A stretch of 33,812 bases of DNA from contig JAOOLH010000007.1 of assembly GCA_028408675.1 (NCBI GenBank), forward strand, positions 1 through 33,812. The letters are read 5' to 3'. A program made the position numbers and the translations under genes. Shown piece by piece: positions 18,616 through 27,929 of this stretch. The notes beneath the pieces were generated by a model. That model was not told the DNA's origin. It did no database searches and was given only the letters and a program-made list of their open reading frames with translations. The stretch is from Prochlorococcus sp. AH-716-K03. GTDB lineage: Bacteria; Cyanobacteriota; Cyanobacteriia; PCC-6307; Cyanobiaceae. How positions within the stretch are numbered: position 1 is the stretch's first letter; every line of letters begins with the position of its first letter.

Positions 18616-19089
18616 ATGTTAACTAAATTAATCAATTCTCTTTTAAATAAAAATTCCACAATCAAAGTTCATGCTCACTGTGACGGCCCTTGTGGTGTTT
18701 ACGACCCGGCCTCTACAAGAGTAGCTGCTGAAGCCGTATTAGCAATGACAAAGAAGCTTATTGCTCTTACTCCCCCTTCAAATGTTGATTCAGAAGATTG
18801 GGCTGCTTACAGCAATACTTTTTCTAGATTTGTGGCAGTTAAAGAAGAACAGGCTAAAGAAACTAAAAAAGAAATTCTAATCTTATGGACCGATTATTTT
18901 AAACCAGTTCACTTAGAAACATATCCAGATCTACATGAAACAATCTGGAAAGCAGCTAAATTATGTAGTGCTTGCAAAGTAAATATTGATCTAGCTCAAG
19001 CAGAAGAATTAATGAATTATGTAGAAAAAATACACAACATCTTCTGGGAGTCAAAAGGCAGAAGTGATACTTTTGTAAAAGCTAGTTAA
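18616..19089 (+). CDS. sodN: Nickel superoxide dismutase precursor
   Basis: Ni-hook motif HCDGPCGVYDP after a ~20-aa propeptide (MLTKLINSLLNKNSTIKVHA|HCDGPCGVY). Confidence 0.97.
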   Translation: MLTKLINSLLNKNSTIKVHAHCDGPCGVYDPASTRVAAEAVLAMTKKLIALTPPSNVDSEDWAAYSNTFSRFVAVKEEQAKETKKEILILWTDYFKPVHLETYPDLHETIWKAAKLCSACKVNIDLAQAEELMNYVEKIHNIFWESKGRSDTFVKAS

Positions 19090-19137
19090 TCAATTATTTT
19101 TAAAATTTTTTACGATTTAATTGCATTTTTTTTTGGA

Positions 19138-19437
19138 TTGAGAAAAGCCGCCATTGTTTGCGGAAATTCTATGCAGCCTACGTTAAAAGAAAGTGACATA
19201 GTTTTTTTCAAAAAATATATCAAAAACAAATCACTTTTGAAAGTTGGTCAAATAGTAATCTTCTATCATCCTCTTAAAAATATCAGGTTAATCAAAAGAG
19301 TAAAAAATATTTATAAAAATAGTATTGAAGTTTTTGGGGATAATATTGAAAATAGTGATGGCAGTAATAAATTTGGATTAATTAATAACGAAAAAGTAAT
19401 TGGAATAGTTACTTCTAAAATTCAAAAAATTTTCTAA
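19138..19437 (+). CDS. sodX: Nickel-type SOD maturation protease (S26 signal-peptidase-like; TTG start)
   Basis: 'VCGNSMQPTLKESDIVFFKK' with the S26 catalytic Ser context and 'RLIKRV' with the Lys context; 48 nt downstream of sodN. Confidence 0.88.
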   Translation: MRKAAIVCGNSMQPTLKESDIVFFKKYIKNKSLLKVGQIVIFYHPLKNIRLIKRVKNIYKNSIEVFGDNIENSDGSNKFGLINNEKVIGIVTSKIQKIF

Positions 19438-20102
19438 GTTAAAAAAAGAGCAGTACTTTTTTGGACCCAAAATAAGCCCATAGAAAAAGATAAACCCCCA
19501 GCAAATGCTATTAACCTTCTAATAAATTTTTGTCCTGCATTTAAAGTAGAAACAGATATTAGGCAAGAAAATAGAAACATACTTGCTAAAGAGCCACTCA
19601 AATATGAAATTAAATAAGCAAATGCATTAGGAACAGGTAAAGCTAGTGCTGGTAGAACTGCGAGAAAATGAGAGCCACCCGCCAAACCATGAAGCAGTCC
19701 TAAACCTGTCAATGCATGAGAATGCTTATTATTTTTTTCTTGGTCTTCGCTATGAAAATGCAAATGATGATGAGCTACTCCATTATGCTGATGAGAATGA
19801 GAGTGAATATTTAAATGTAAAGAATTTCTTATCGCGAAAACTCCAACAATAAGAAGAGAGATTCCAACTAAAAATTCAGCGAAGTTGGAAAATTTACTCA
19901 AAGGGGTAATATCTTTTATAAAAATTGCTAGGAATGCTAAAAAAATTACTCCTGAAGAGTGTCCTAACCCCCATGAGATGCTATTCCTTGCAGCAATTTT
20001 TGGACTCGTAATTGCTGATGGAGCCATTGCAATAAGATGATCAGCACCACTTAAGACATGAATAAATCCAGCAATAATTCCAGTTAATATTACAACCTGC
20101 AT
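19434..20102 (-). CDS. sodT: Putative nickel transporter of the NiSOD cassette (NicO/UreH-like membrane protein)
   Basis: 'GFIHVLSGADHLIAMAP', His-rich cytoplasmic loop 'HSHSHQHNGVAHHHLHFHSEDQEKNNKHSH', 'GLGLLHGLAGGSHFL'; convergent with sodX and overlapping it by 4 nt. Confidence 0.82.
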   Translation of the reverse strand: MQVVILTGIIAGFIHVLSGADHLIAMAPSAITSPKIAARNSISWGLGHSSGVIFLAFLAIFIKDITPLSKFSNFAEFLVGISLLIVGVFAIRNSLHLNIHSHSHQHNGVAHHHLHFHSEDQEKNNKHSHALTGLGLLHGLAGGSHFLAVLPALALPVPNAFAYLISYLSGSLASMFLFSCLISVSTLNAGQKFIRRLIAFAGGLSFSMGLFWVQKSTALFLT

Positions 20103-20161
20103 TTATATATAAAATACAACTTAACAATACTCAGATTTATAGCATAAATACATAGCTTTAA

Positions 20162-21049
20162 TTAATTTGAGTTAAATAATTTCTTAAAAGAATTTCCAAT
20201 ATCACTTTCCCTCATAAACCTTTCACCAATTAAAACACCCTTAATTCCAATCGAATTGAGAGTTTTTAAATCTTCAGAGTTATTTATTCCTGATTCACTA
20301 ATAGTAATAATATTATGTTTTAAAAATATATCCGAATATTTACTCATTATTGCTATTGATGTTTTTAGGTCAGTTTTAAAAGTCTTCAAGTCTCTATTAT
20401 TTATTCCTATTAAATCAAATGATTTCAAACTCAATATTCTTTCAAGTTCTTTTCCATCATGCACTTCAACTAAAACACTCAACTTTAAATTATCTGCAAT
20501 TTTCTTCAAATAAAATAAATCATCATCGCTTAAGATTGCAGCAATTAATAATATTGCATCAGCACCAGATACTCTCGCTTTATATATTTGATAAGCAGAA
20601 ATAATAAAATCTTTACAGAGCAAAGGCAGATTAGTAGCTCTTCTGACATCTTGAAGTATTTCATAACTTCCTTGAAAAAACCTTTTGTCAGTTAACACAG
20701 AGATACATGAGGCACCAGATCTTTCATAACAAGAAGCGATTTCTTTTGGTTTAAAATCTTCTCTAATAACCCCTTTACTAGGACTAGCTTTTTTAATCTC
20801 AGCAATAACTCCTGGTTTAATTTTGGACTGTAATATACTTTTTCTAAAATCTTTAGGTATTGGAAGTTTATCAAGCTTTTTTATAAGATCTTCAAGGGAG
20901 ATTATTTTCTTAAAATTTTTTATTTCAGTATCTTTATGCCAGACAATTTCTTCAAGAATATTTTTTGCTTTTGCCTCTCTATGAGGCACAGCATACTCTA
21001 AATTTTCTACCCTGACTGTTGGATTTGGTGGCCTTCGTCTTATTTCCAT
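20162..21049 (-). CDS. trpC: Indole-3-glycerol phosphate synthase
   Basis: '[21 protein letters not shown]', '[14 protein letters not shown]', '[31 protein letters not shown]', '[15 protein letters not shown]', 'ISESGI'. Confidence 0.95.
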   Translation of the reverse strand: MEIRRRPPNPTVRVENLEYAVPHREAKAKNILEEIVWHKDTEIKNFKKIISLEDLIKKLDKLPIPKDFRKSILQSKIKPGVIAEIKKASPSKGVIREDFKPKEIASCYERSGASCISVLTDKRFFQGSYEILQDVRRATNLPLLCKDFIISAYQIYKARVSGADAILLIAAILSDDDLFYLKKIADNLKLSVLVEVHDGKELERILSLKSFDLIGINNRDLKTFKTDLKTSIAIMSKYSDIFLKHNIITISESGINNSEDLKTLNSIGIKGVLIGERFMRESDIGNSFKKLFNSN

Positions 21050-21062
21050 TAAAAAATCAAAT

Positions 21063-22502
21063 TTACTTTACTTGAGAAGCTGCTTGTTTATAAGCGACCT
21101 CGACTACTTCACTAAGAGTAGGATGAGTATGTACTTCAGTTGCGAGCTGAATTACATCTTGGTTTCTGGATATCGCATTTGCAATTTCTTGTATCAAATC
21201 AGCTGCATGCATCCCAAAGATATGAGCACCTAAAACTTTCCCACTGTCTTTATTGAAAAGCAACTTAAGAATTCCATCGCTCTCTAATTCTGCTAATGCC
21301 TTAGAATTAGCTTTAAAATAACTTTTAACAACTCCTAAAGTAAAACTTTCTTTAATAGCTATTTCTTTAGCATCAGTCTCAGAAAGGCCTACTGAACTTA
21401 TCTCAGGATGAGTGAATGTTGCAGCTGGAATACTTCTATAATTAATTTCGATATTCTCACCACATATATTATCAACCGCAATTGTTCCTTGAGCAGCTGC
21501 AGTATGGGCAAGCATTAGTTTGCCAGTAACATCACCAACTGCCCAAACATTTGGTATTATTTTTTCACCATTTATAACTCTCATTTGATCATCAATAGGA
21601 ATATAACCTTTTACAGTTTCGATGCCAACTGAATCGAGATTGAGATTTTTACTATTAGGAATCCTACCAGTAGCCACAAGAACTCCATCAACTTCTAAGT
21701 TTTCTATAACTTCCCTTGATTTTGCATCCGTTAGTTCTATCTTTACAGGACACCCAGGAGTAATTTTAGTCGCTAATACATTTGATTTTGTATCAATATC
21801 TCTTGATTGAATAAGATTTTTCTTAGCTATTTTTGTGATATCCGGATCAAAGGTGGGCATTATATTTTCCATAGCCTCGATCATAGTAACTTCGCAACCT
21901 AGTGCAGTATATACATCAGCGAATTCTAGACCTATATATCCACTTCCAATAATAGCGATCCATCTTGGAAGCCATTCAAGTTTCACTGCTTCATCGCTTG
22001 TGAAAACTGTTCTATTATCTAAAGTTATTCCAGGAGGGACGAAGGGAGAAGAACCTGTCGCTAAAACTGTATTTTTACATGTAAAGATCCTATCAATTCC
22101 ATTATTATCTCTTACCCCTACTTTTTGATTACCTTCAATTCTTCCAAATCCAGAAATAATTTCAACTCCACTTCTCTTGAGGGTTTTTGTTAAATTTTCT
22201 CTGACATTTGAGACTAAATTATTAGCATGATCAGCAATTTTTGATCTTTCGAATCTAACAGGTGAGGCATGAATGCCAAATTTTGCTAGATGATCATAAT
22301 TAGCTAATTCTCTAACTTTCCCACTTGCTGCCAAAAGGGCTTTTGAAGGTACACATCCTTTATTTACACAAGTGCCTCCCATCTCTCCAGACTCTATGAT
22401 GGCAACTTTAAGACCTTTTAGTCTGGCATGTTTGGCGGCATCAAATCCTCCATATCCCGCGCCAATTACAATTAAATCAAAGTCAAAATTTGGATCAGTC
22501 AC
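21063..22502 (-). CDS. lpdA: Dihydrolipoamide dehydrogenase
   Basis: '[46 protein letters not shown]', '[14 protein letters not shown]', '[21 protein letters not shown]', '[13 protein letters not shown]'. Confidence 0.95.
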   Translation of the reverse strand: MTDPNFDFDLIVIGAGYGGFDAAKHARLKGLKVAIIESGEMGGTCVNKGCVPSKALLAASGKVRELANYDHLAKFGIHASPVRFERSKIADHANNLVSNVRENLTKTLKRSGVEIISGFGRIEGNQKVGVRDNNGIDRIFTCKNTVLATGSSPFVPPGITLDNRTVFTSDEAVKLEWLPRWIAIIGSGYIGLEFADVYTALGCEVTMIEAMENIMPTFDPDITKIAKKNLIQSRDIDTKSNVLATKITPGCPVKIELTDAKSREVIENLEVDGVLVATGRIPNSKNLNLDSVGIETVKGYIPIDDQMRVINGEKIIPNVWAVGDVTGKLMLAHTAAAQGTIAVDNICGENIEINYRSIPAATFTHPEISSVGLSETDAKEIAIKESFTLGVVKSYFKANSKALAELESDGILKLLFNKDSGKVLGAHIFGMHAADLIQEIANAISRNQDVIQLATEVHTHPTLSEVVEVAYKQAASQVK

Positions 22503-23233
22503 TTTTGTATTCTTGATGTAGAAGTATATGCGACTCTTTTTCGTTCAAGTAATAATGGAACTGCTACACAAGCCACATTTAATGATTCTACAAGCTCGCT
22601 ATGCGGAATAGTAATTGTTTCATTAAAAGCTTCTTGAATTATTTTGTGAATGCCTTTCCCTTCATTACCCAATATAAGTGTAGTTCGTTTAGACCAGTCA
22701 ATTTCCCAATATGGTTTTTGGGATTTCTTGGGATTTTTATTATGGCTACTTGTAGAAATTATTTGAAAACCATTCTTTGAAAATTGATTTAAAGATCTCA
22801 TCAAAGAATTGATTACTTCTTCTTCTTCTCCATCAAATCTTTTAAATGGAAGATGAAAGACAGATCCACATGAAGACCTTAATACCTTTTGCCCTAATGG
22901 GTGAGCCCCTCCCGCCAATAATATTTTGTTCACACCAGCAGCTAAAGCTGTTCTAAACAGGTTTCCCATATTCCCAGGATCTTGAATCCTATCAAGGACA
23001 AGAATAAAGTCATCATTATTATTAAAGTCACAATTACGTATTGATGAAACTTTCACCAAAGCTGCTATTCCATCTGGATTTTTTGTTGATACTGCAGAAG
23101 CTAAAACTTCTTCTGAAACGACAGTGATCAATGATTTATTAATGTTTTGAGAGAGTTCTTCATATTTATCAAGCCATTTCTCAGTTACTAAAATTTTTGA
23201 GGGATGATTACCCGACTTCAGAAATTCTTCCAT
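22499..23233 (-). CDS. SpoU/TrmH family RNA methyltransferase (5' end probably extends to ~23370)
   Basis: 'LVLDRIQDPGNMGNLFRTALAAGVNKILL', 'LILGNEGKGIHK', 'IPHSELVESLNVACVAVPLLLERKR'. Upstream in-frame codons also look like SpoU N-terminus (see finding). Confidence 0.9.
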   Translation of the reverse strand: MEEFLKSGNHPSKILVTEKWLDKYEELSQNINKSLITVVSEEVLASAVSTKNPDGIAALVKVSSIRNCDFNNNDDFILVLDRIQDPGNMGNLFRTALAAGVNKILLAGGAHPLGQKVLRSSCGSVFHLPFKRFDGEEEEVINSLMRSLNQFSKNGFQIISTSSHNKNPKKSQKPYWEIDWSKRTTLILGNEGKGIHKIIQEAFNETITIPHSELVESLNVACVAVPLLLERKRVAYTSTSRIQK

Positions 23234-23548
23234 CAGATGGGTACCCTCAATGCAAAAATAATCTTTATCTTTGGATTTAGATCCTTGTTTAAACGATCTA
23301 AATCTTTTTACTAAAGTATTACTTTTACTAGTTATTTTTGGAAAGATATTTTCTATGGCAAATTTAGATAACTTTAATATTAATTATATTTTAGTCACGT
23401 AAATATATTGATCAATTGTTTTTTTTAAATCTTAAGTCTTAGCAATTTAGTATTTACACCCTTTACTATTTATTAATATTCATCACGTTACACAGGGTGG
23501 ACTTACTAGATTTAGTTTGTCATTATTAAACCAACATAGTAATTCTTA

Positions 23549-24919
23549 ATGGTTTGCGAAGGCAACAATAAGTCATATCTTAAATCCCAAAATTTAAAGA
23601 TTATTGGCCCAAGCACCTTAAGTGGGGAAGTAAAAATTAATGGTGCAAAGAATTCAGCTTTAGTATTACTTGCCGCATCATTACTAACTGATGAGAAAAT
23701 CATATTAGATAATGTTCCCCTCCTTACAGATATTGAAAAAATGGGTAATATCCTTAAGAATTTAGGAGTTAAGTTACAAACTAAAGATCATCAATTAATA
23801 ATTGATTCAACGAATATATGCATAAAAGAACTGCCTTATGAACTTGTAAATGGATTAAGAGCTAGTTTCTTTTGTATTGGAGCATTGTTAGCAAGATTTG
23901 GAGAGGCTTCAATACCTTTGCCTGGTGGATGTAATATTGGTAAAAGACCTATTAATGAGCATATTAATGGGCTAAAGGCACTAGGTGCTGAAATTGTTAT
24001 TGAAAAAGAGATCGTCAAGGCAAAACTACTAAAAAAGAAAAGTAGGCTATCTGGTGCCAATATCAGGTTAAATTGTCCAAGTGTTGGAGCTACTGAAACT
24101 TTAATAATGGCCGCATCCCTAGCAAGAGGGAGAACAGTAATAGAAAATGCTGCAAGAGAACCTGAAATTCAAGATTTATGTCAAATGTTAAATAAAATGG
24201 GAGCAAAAATTTATGATGCAGGTAAAGAAAAAATAATTATTGATGGAGTGCGAAAACTTCATGGTTGTTCTCATAAAGTAATCCCAGATAGAATAGAAGC
24301 TGGAACTTTTTTAATAGCCGCTGCTGCAACTTTATCTTCAATTACAGTTTCTCCAGTAATACCTAATCATTTAGAGGAAGTATTAAATAAGCTAGAAGAA
24401 AGTGGAAGTAAAATAATAAAAAAAGGAAATTCGATTTCAATAAAAGGTAAAAGTATTAAAGCGGTAGATGTAAAAACTGCTCCATTCCCAGGATTCCCGA
24501 CTGATTTACAAGCTCCATTCATGGCTTTAATGACAATTGCTAAAGGGAGATCAAAGATCTCTGAAACAATTTTTGAGAACAGAATGACTCATGTTGAGCT
24601 ATTAAATCGAATGGGGAGTTCCATAACTGTAAAAAATAATATAGCTCAGATAGAAGGGGTTAAGAAATTAAGAGGCATGACTTTAGTTGGTTCAGATTTA
24701 AGATCATCAGCTGCATTAATAATTGCAGCATTAATTTCAAAAAGAACAAGTCACGTTTATGGACTTGAGCATTTAGATAGAGGTTATGAAAGTTTTGAAA
24801 TAAAGTTAGCTAAGTTAGGAGTAGAAATAATAAGAGAATCTAACGAAGGAATTATTAGTAAATCTGATGTTGCAAAATCTCTGATAAAAAAAAATCCATC
24901 AGAATTTAAAGCTGCTTAG
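23549..24919 (+). CDS. murA: UDP-N-acetylglucosamine 1-carboxyvinyltransferase
   Basis: 'LSGEVKINGAKNSALVLLAASLLTDE', 'RASFFCIGALLARFGEASIPLPGGCNIGKRPINEHINGLKALGA', 'DRIEAGTFLIAAA', 'FPTDLQAPFMAL'. Confidence 0.96.
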   Translation: MVCEGNNKSYLKSQNLKIIGPSTLSGEVKINGAKNSALVLLAASLLTDEKIILDNVPLLTDIEKMGNILKNLGVKLQTKDHQLIIDSTNICIKELPYELVNGLRASFFCIGALLARFGEASIPLPGGCNIGKRPINEHINGLKALGAEIVIEKEIVKAKLLKKKSRLSGANIRLNCPSVGATETLIMAASLARGRTVIENAAREPEIQDLCQMLNKMGAKIYDAGKEKIIIDGVRKLHGCSHKVIPDRIEAGTFLIAAAATLSSITVSPVIPNHLEEVLNKLEESGSKIIKKGNSISIKGKSIKAVDVKTAPFPGFPTDLQAPFMALMTIAKGRSKISETIFENRMTHVELLNRMGSSITVKNNIAQIEGVKKLRGMTLVGSDLRSSAALIIAALISKRTSHVYGLEHLDRGYESFEIKLAKLGVEIIRESNEGIISKSDVAKSLIKKNPSEFKAA

Positions 24920-24926
24920 GTATTAA

Positions 24927-25037
24927 TTAGACGTAAGCTACGTTAATAAGTGAAACGCAACCAATTAGGAGGAAAGAAATTATTAAAAAACGAAAAGACC
25001 AGTATTTATTTAATCCACTTATTTTTAAATCATTCAT
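24927..25037 (-). CDS. Small 36-aa single-TM hypothetical protein (not in ORF track)
   Basis: Reverse strand: MNDLKISGLNKYWSFRFLIISFLLIGCVSLINVAYV*; starts in an ATGA overlap with the upstream small ORF. Confidence 0.5.
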   Translation of the reverse strand: MNDLKISGLNKYWSFRFLIISFLLIGCVSLINVAYV

Positions 25038-25141
25038 GCCCATGTGCCACTGAAAGAACCGAAAGCAGTGAAAATGAATACTGCTATAAAAAGATAGGGT
25101 GCTAACTTGAAAGAAAGTTTTTGAGTTTTGCTATTTGTCAT
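25034..25141 (-). CDS. Small 35-aa single-TM hypothetical protein (not in ORF track)
   Basis: Reverse strand: MTNSKTQKLSFKLAPYLFIAVFIFTAFGSFSGTWA*; ATGA overlap with the next ORF. Confidence 0.5.
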   Translation of the reverse strand: MTNSKTQKLSFKLAPYLFIAVFIFTAFGSFSGTWA

Positions 25142-25421
25142 TACACTTTATTTATTAATAAAAATATAACACAATATAACTATCTGTGAAGCTAAATTCC
25201 TTAGAATAAGTTAAAATTATCTATTTATGTAGCATAAACGTATCATTATTGTAATTTAATTCTATTTTTTTGGCTTGGTCTTAATCTAATGTGTTCAATT
25301 TAAGATTTCTTTTTCAGTATTGTTTATTTTTTTCTACAACTCATTTCTATAAAGCAGTAAAAGTAGTCAATGAATGAATTATTGTTATAGTTAAATAAGT
25401 TAATTATTTGTGAAGAATCTT

Positions 25422-25503
25422 GGGAGCGTGGTGGAATTGGTAGACGCACCGCACTCAAAATGCGGCACCTTCGGGTTTGTCGGTTCAAGTCCGACCGCTC
25501 CTA
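25422..25503 (+). tRNA. tRNA-Leu (anticodon CAA)
   Basis: Acceptor GGGAGCG/CGCTCCT, anticodon arm CCGCA-CTCAAAA-TGCGG, variable arm CACCTTCGGGTTTG, T arm GTCGG-TTCAAGT-CCGAC, discriminator A. Confidence 0.95.
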
Positions 25504-25508
25504 CTTTA

Positions 25509-26684
25509 ATGAATACTTATAATAGATTTAATATATCTTTCAAGAAAGGTAATGGATGTTGGTTATGGGATGAAAAAGGGAACAAATATCTTGACGCTGT
25601 GGCTGGCATAGCAACGTGTAGTCTTGGGCATAGCAATAGAATTTTAAGAAGAAAGTTATCCGCACAATTAAAAAAAGTTCAACACATCTCAAATCTTTAT
25701 AAAATTGAAGAGCAGGAAGAATTAAGCAAATATTTAACCAAACAGAGTTGCGCTGAAAGTGTTTTTTTCTGCAACAGTGGGGCCGAAGCAAATGAGTCTG
25801 CTATAAAATTAATCAAAAAGTATGGCAATACAGTAAACAAAGGTAAAGAATCTTTTATTCTTGCTGCTGAATCTAGCTTTCATGGAAGAACACTCGCAAC
25901 TTTGAGTGCAACCGGTCAGCCCAAATACCAAAAAGGTTTTGAGCCAATGGTTAAAGGATTTAAGTTTTTTAAATATAACGATATAACCTCAGTAAAAAAA
26001 TTATTTGATGAATGTCAAAAAAACGATCAAAAAGTTTCGGGGGTTTTAATCGAACCTATTCAAGGAGAGGGAGGAGTTTTACCTGGAGATAAATTATTTT
26101 TTAAAGAATTAAGAGAGATTTGCAATCAAAATAATTCTCTTCTAATTCTTGATGAAGTTCAAAGTGGGGTAGGAAGAACTGGAAAAATGTGGGGGTATGA
26201 GAATCTAGAAATCGAACCTGATGGATTCACATTAGCTAAAGGATTAGGAGGAGGTCATGCTATTGGCGCTTTATTAGTTCAAAAAAAAGCTAACATTTTC
26301 ATTCCGGGAGATCATGCAAGTACCTTTGGGGGCAATCCATTTGCATGTAGGGCTGCTTTGACTGTTTTGGAAGAAATCACGCGACGCAAAATCCTTAATA
26401 ATGTTCTTTTGAGAGGTAATCAATTAAATGAGGGTTTTGTGAAACTTTTAGATAAATTTCCCAATATCATTAATGGCATCAGAGGAATTGGATTAATACA
26501 AGGTCTCGTTATAAACAGCTCTTATACAGATGCTAAAACAATTACATTAAAAGCTTTTGATAAAGGTTTACTTTTAGTACCCGCAGGAGGAAATGTGGTT
26601 AGATTTGTCCCACCATTGATAATTTCGCGAAATGAAATCAATATTCTCCTAAAGAAGTTAGATTTAATTTTCGAAGAGATGTAA
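25509..26684 (+). CDS. argD: Acetylornithine aminotransferase (ORF-track start at 25410 is an overextension through tRNA-Leu)
   Basis: MNTYNRFNISFKKGNGCWLWDEKGNKYLDAVAGIATCSLGHSN..., 'NSGAEANESAIKLIKKYG', 'SFHGRTLATLSATGQPKYQKGF', 'LILDEVQSGVGRTGKMWGYEN', 'AKGLGGG', 'STFGGNPFACRAA'. Confidence 0.93.
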   Translation: MNTYNRFNISFKKGNGCWLWDEKGNKYLDAVAGIATCSLGHSNRILRRKLSAQLKKVQHISNLYKIEEQEELSKYLTKQSCAESVFFCNSGAEANESAIKLIKKYGNTVNKGKESFILAAESSFHGRTLATLSATGQPKYQKGFEPMVKGFKFFKYNDITSVKKLFDECQKNDQKVSGVLIEPIQGEGGVLPGDKLFFKELREICNQNNSLLILDEVQSGVGRTGKMWGYENLEIEPDGFTLAKGLGGGHAIGALLVQKKANIFIPGDHASTFGGNPFACRAALTVLEEITRRKILNNVLLRGNQLNEGFVKLLDKFPNIINGIRGIGLIQGLVINSSYTDAKTITLKAFDKGLLLVPAGGNVVRFVPPLIISRNEINILLKKLDLIFEEM

Positions 26685-26696
26685 ATTCTATTAATT

Positions 26697-27929
26697 TTGG
26701 TAAATATAAACATTGAAAACTTTGACTTACTCTCGCCCAAATTAGAAAGAGAAAATATTCAATTAGGTTTATCAAGAATAAGAAATGCTTTAGGAGATTT
26801 AGATAATCCCTGCAAAAATATACCTGCTATTCAAATTATAGGAACAAATGGGAAAGGTTCTATTACAGCTTTCATAGAAAACATTCTTTATGAAGATAAA
26901 AAGAATATTGGGGTAACTACTTCTCCTCACCTTTTAGATATATGTGAAAGGATTAGAGTGAATAAAGAAAAAATTAGGAAAGAAGAATTTGAAAAACTAT
27001 TTAAGAAAATAAAAAATAATCTTTCAACCCATAAATTATCTCCTTTTGAACAAATTATTTGTTGTGCACTAAATTTTTTTGATTTTAAAAAAGTAGATTT
27101 ATTAATTCTTGAAGCGGGTTTAGGTGGAAGATTAGACGCTACTACAGCCCATCCTTTAAGACCAATAATTGCTATTGGAAATATAGGTTTAGACCATAAA
27201 GAATATCTTGGAGACTCAATTGAAAAAATTGCAAAAGAAAAAGTAGCAGTAATTGAAAAAAATTCATTTGTTATTTCTTGTCGTCAAGAAGCTGAAATTG
27301 AGGAAATAATTAAAGCAAGAGTCCAACAAGTAGGTGCAAAAATCATATGGAAAGAATCACTATCTAATGATTATGAAATTGGTTTAAAAGGAAATTTTCA
27401 AAAACAAAACGCAGCTGTTGCTATTGGAGTAATTGAAGGACTAGTTAATTTTGGCTTTAAGGTTAAAGAAAGCTCCATTAAGGAAGGACTTAAGAAGACA
27501 AAATGGAGCGGGAGGTTAGAAATAATTAACTGTTTTAATAAAAAAGTACTTGTTGATTCAGCACATAATTACCCTGCGGCAAAAGCCCTTTCAGAGGAAA
27601 GGGAAACTTGGAAAAATAATCAGGAAGGGATTTATTGGATTTTAGGAGTCCAAAAACACAAAGATATTGCCTCAATGATAAAAGTTCTTATTAAAGAAAA
27701 TGATTATATACTTTTAGTCCCAGTTCCTAATCAAGCAAGTTGGACCTTAAAAGATCTTTCCAATATTAATGAGCTAAATCATTTAAATGTAATTGAGTTT
27801 GAAAGATTTGAACTTGCCTTTAACTATCTTTTGGAGCTTAACAAATGGCCAAAATGTAATCCTGTACTTACAGGCTCAATATTTTTAGTTGCTGAGTTTA
27901 TTAAATTTGCAAATAATCAAAAATTTTAA
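26697..27929 (+). CDS. folC: Bifunctional folylpolyglutamate synthase/dihydrofolate synthase (TTG start)
   Basis: 'IQIIGTNGKGSITAFIENIL', 'TSPHLLDICERIRVNKEKI', 'LILEAGLGGRLDATT', 'IGNIGLDHKEYLGDSIEKIAKEK', 'VDSAHNYPAAKAL'. Confidence 0.92.
   Translation: MVNINIENFDLLSPKLERENIQLGLSRIRNALGDLDNPCKNIPAIQIIGTNGKGSITAFIENILYEDKKNIGVTTSPHLLDICERIRVNKEKIRKEEFEKLFKKIKNNLSTHKLSPFEQIICCALNFFDFKKVDLLILEAGLGGRLDATTAHPLRPIIAIGNIGLDHKEYLGDSIEKIAKEKVAVIEKNSFVISCRQEAEIEEIIKARVQQVGAKIIWKESLSNDYEIGLKGNFQKQNAAVAIGVIEGLVNFGFKVKESSIKEGLKKTKWSGRLEIINCFNKKVLVDSAHNYPAAKALSEERETWKNNQEGIYWILGVQKHKDIASMIKVLIKENDYILLVPVPNQASWTLKDLSNINELNHLNVIEFERFELAFNYLLELNKWPKCNPVLTGSIFLVAEFIKFANNQKF

Noticed and set aside
19646-19852. 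68-aa plus-strand ORF inside sodT
   Set aside because: Antisense to the His-rich loop and TM segments of a well-supported CDS; no homology recognised.
25410-25508. N-terminal extension MKNLGSVVELVDAPHSKCGTFGFVGSSPTAPTL of argD
   Set aside because: It is the translated tRNA-Leu gene; the ArgD family start fits the ATG at 25509.
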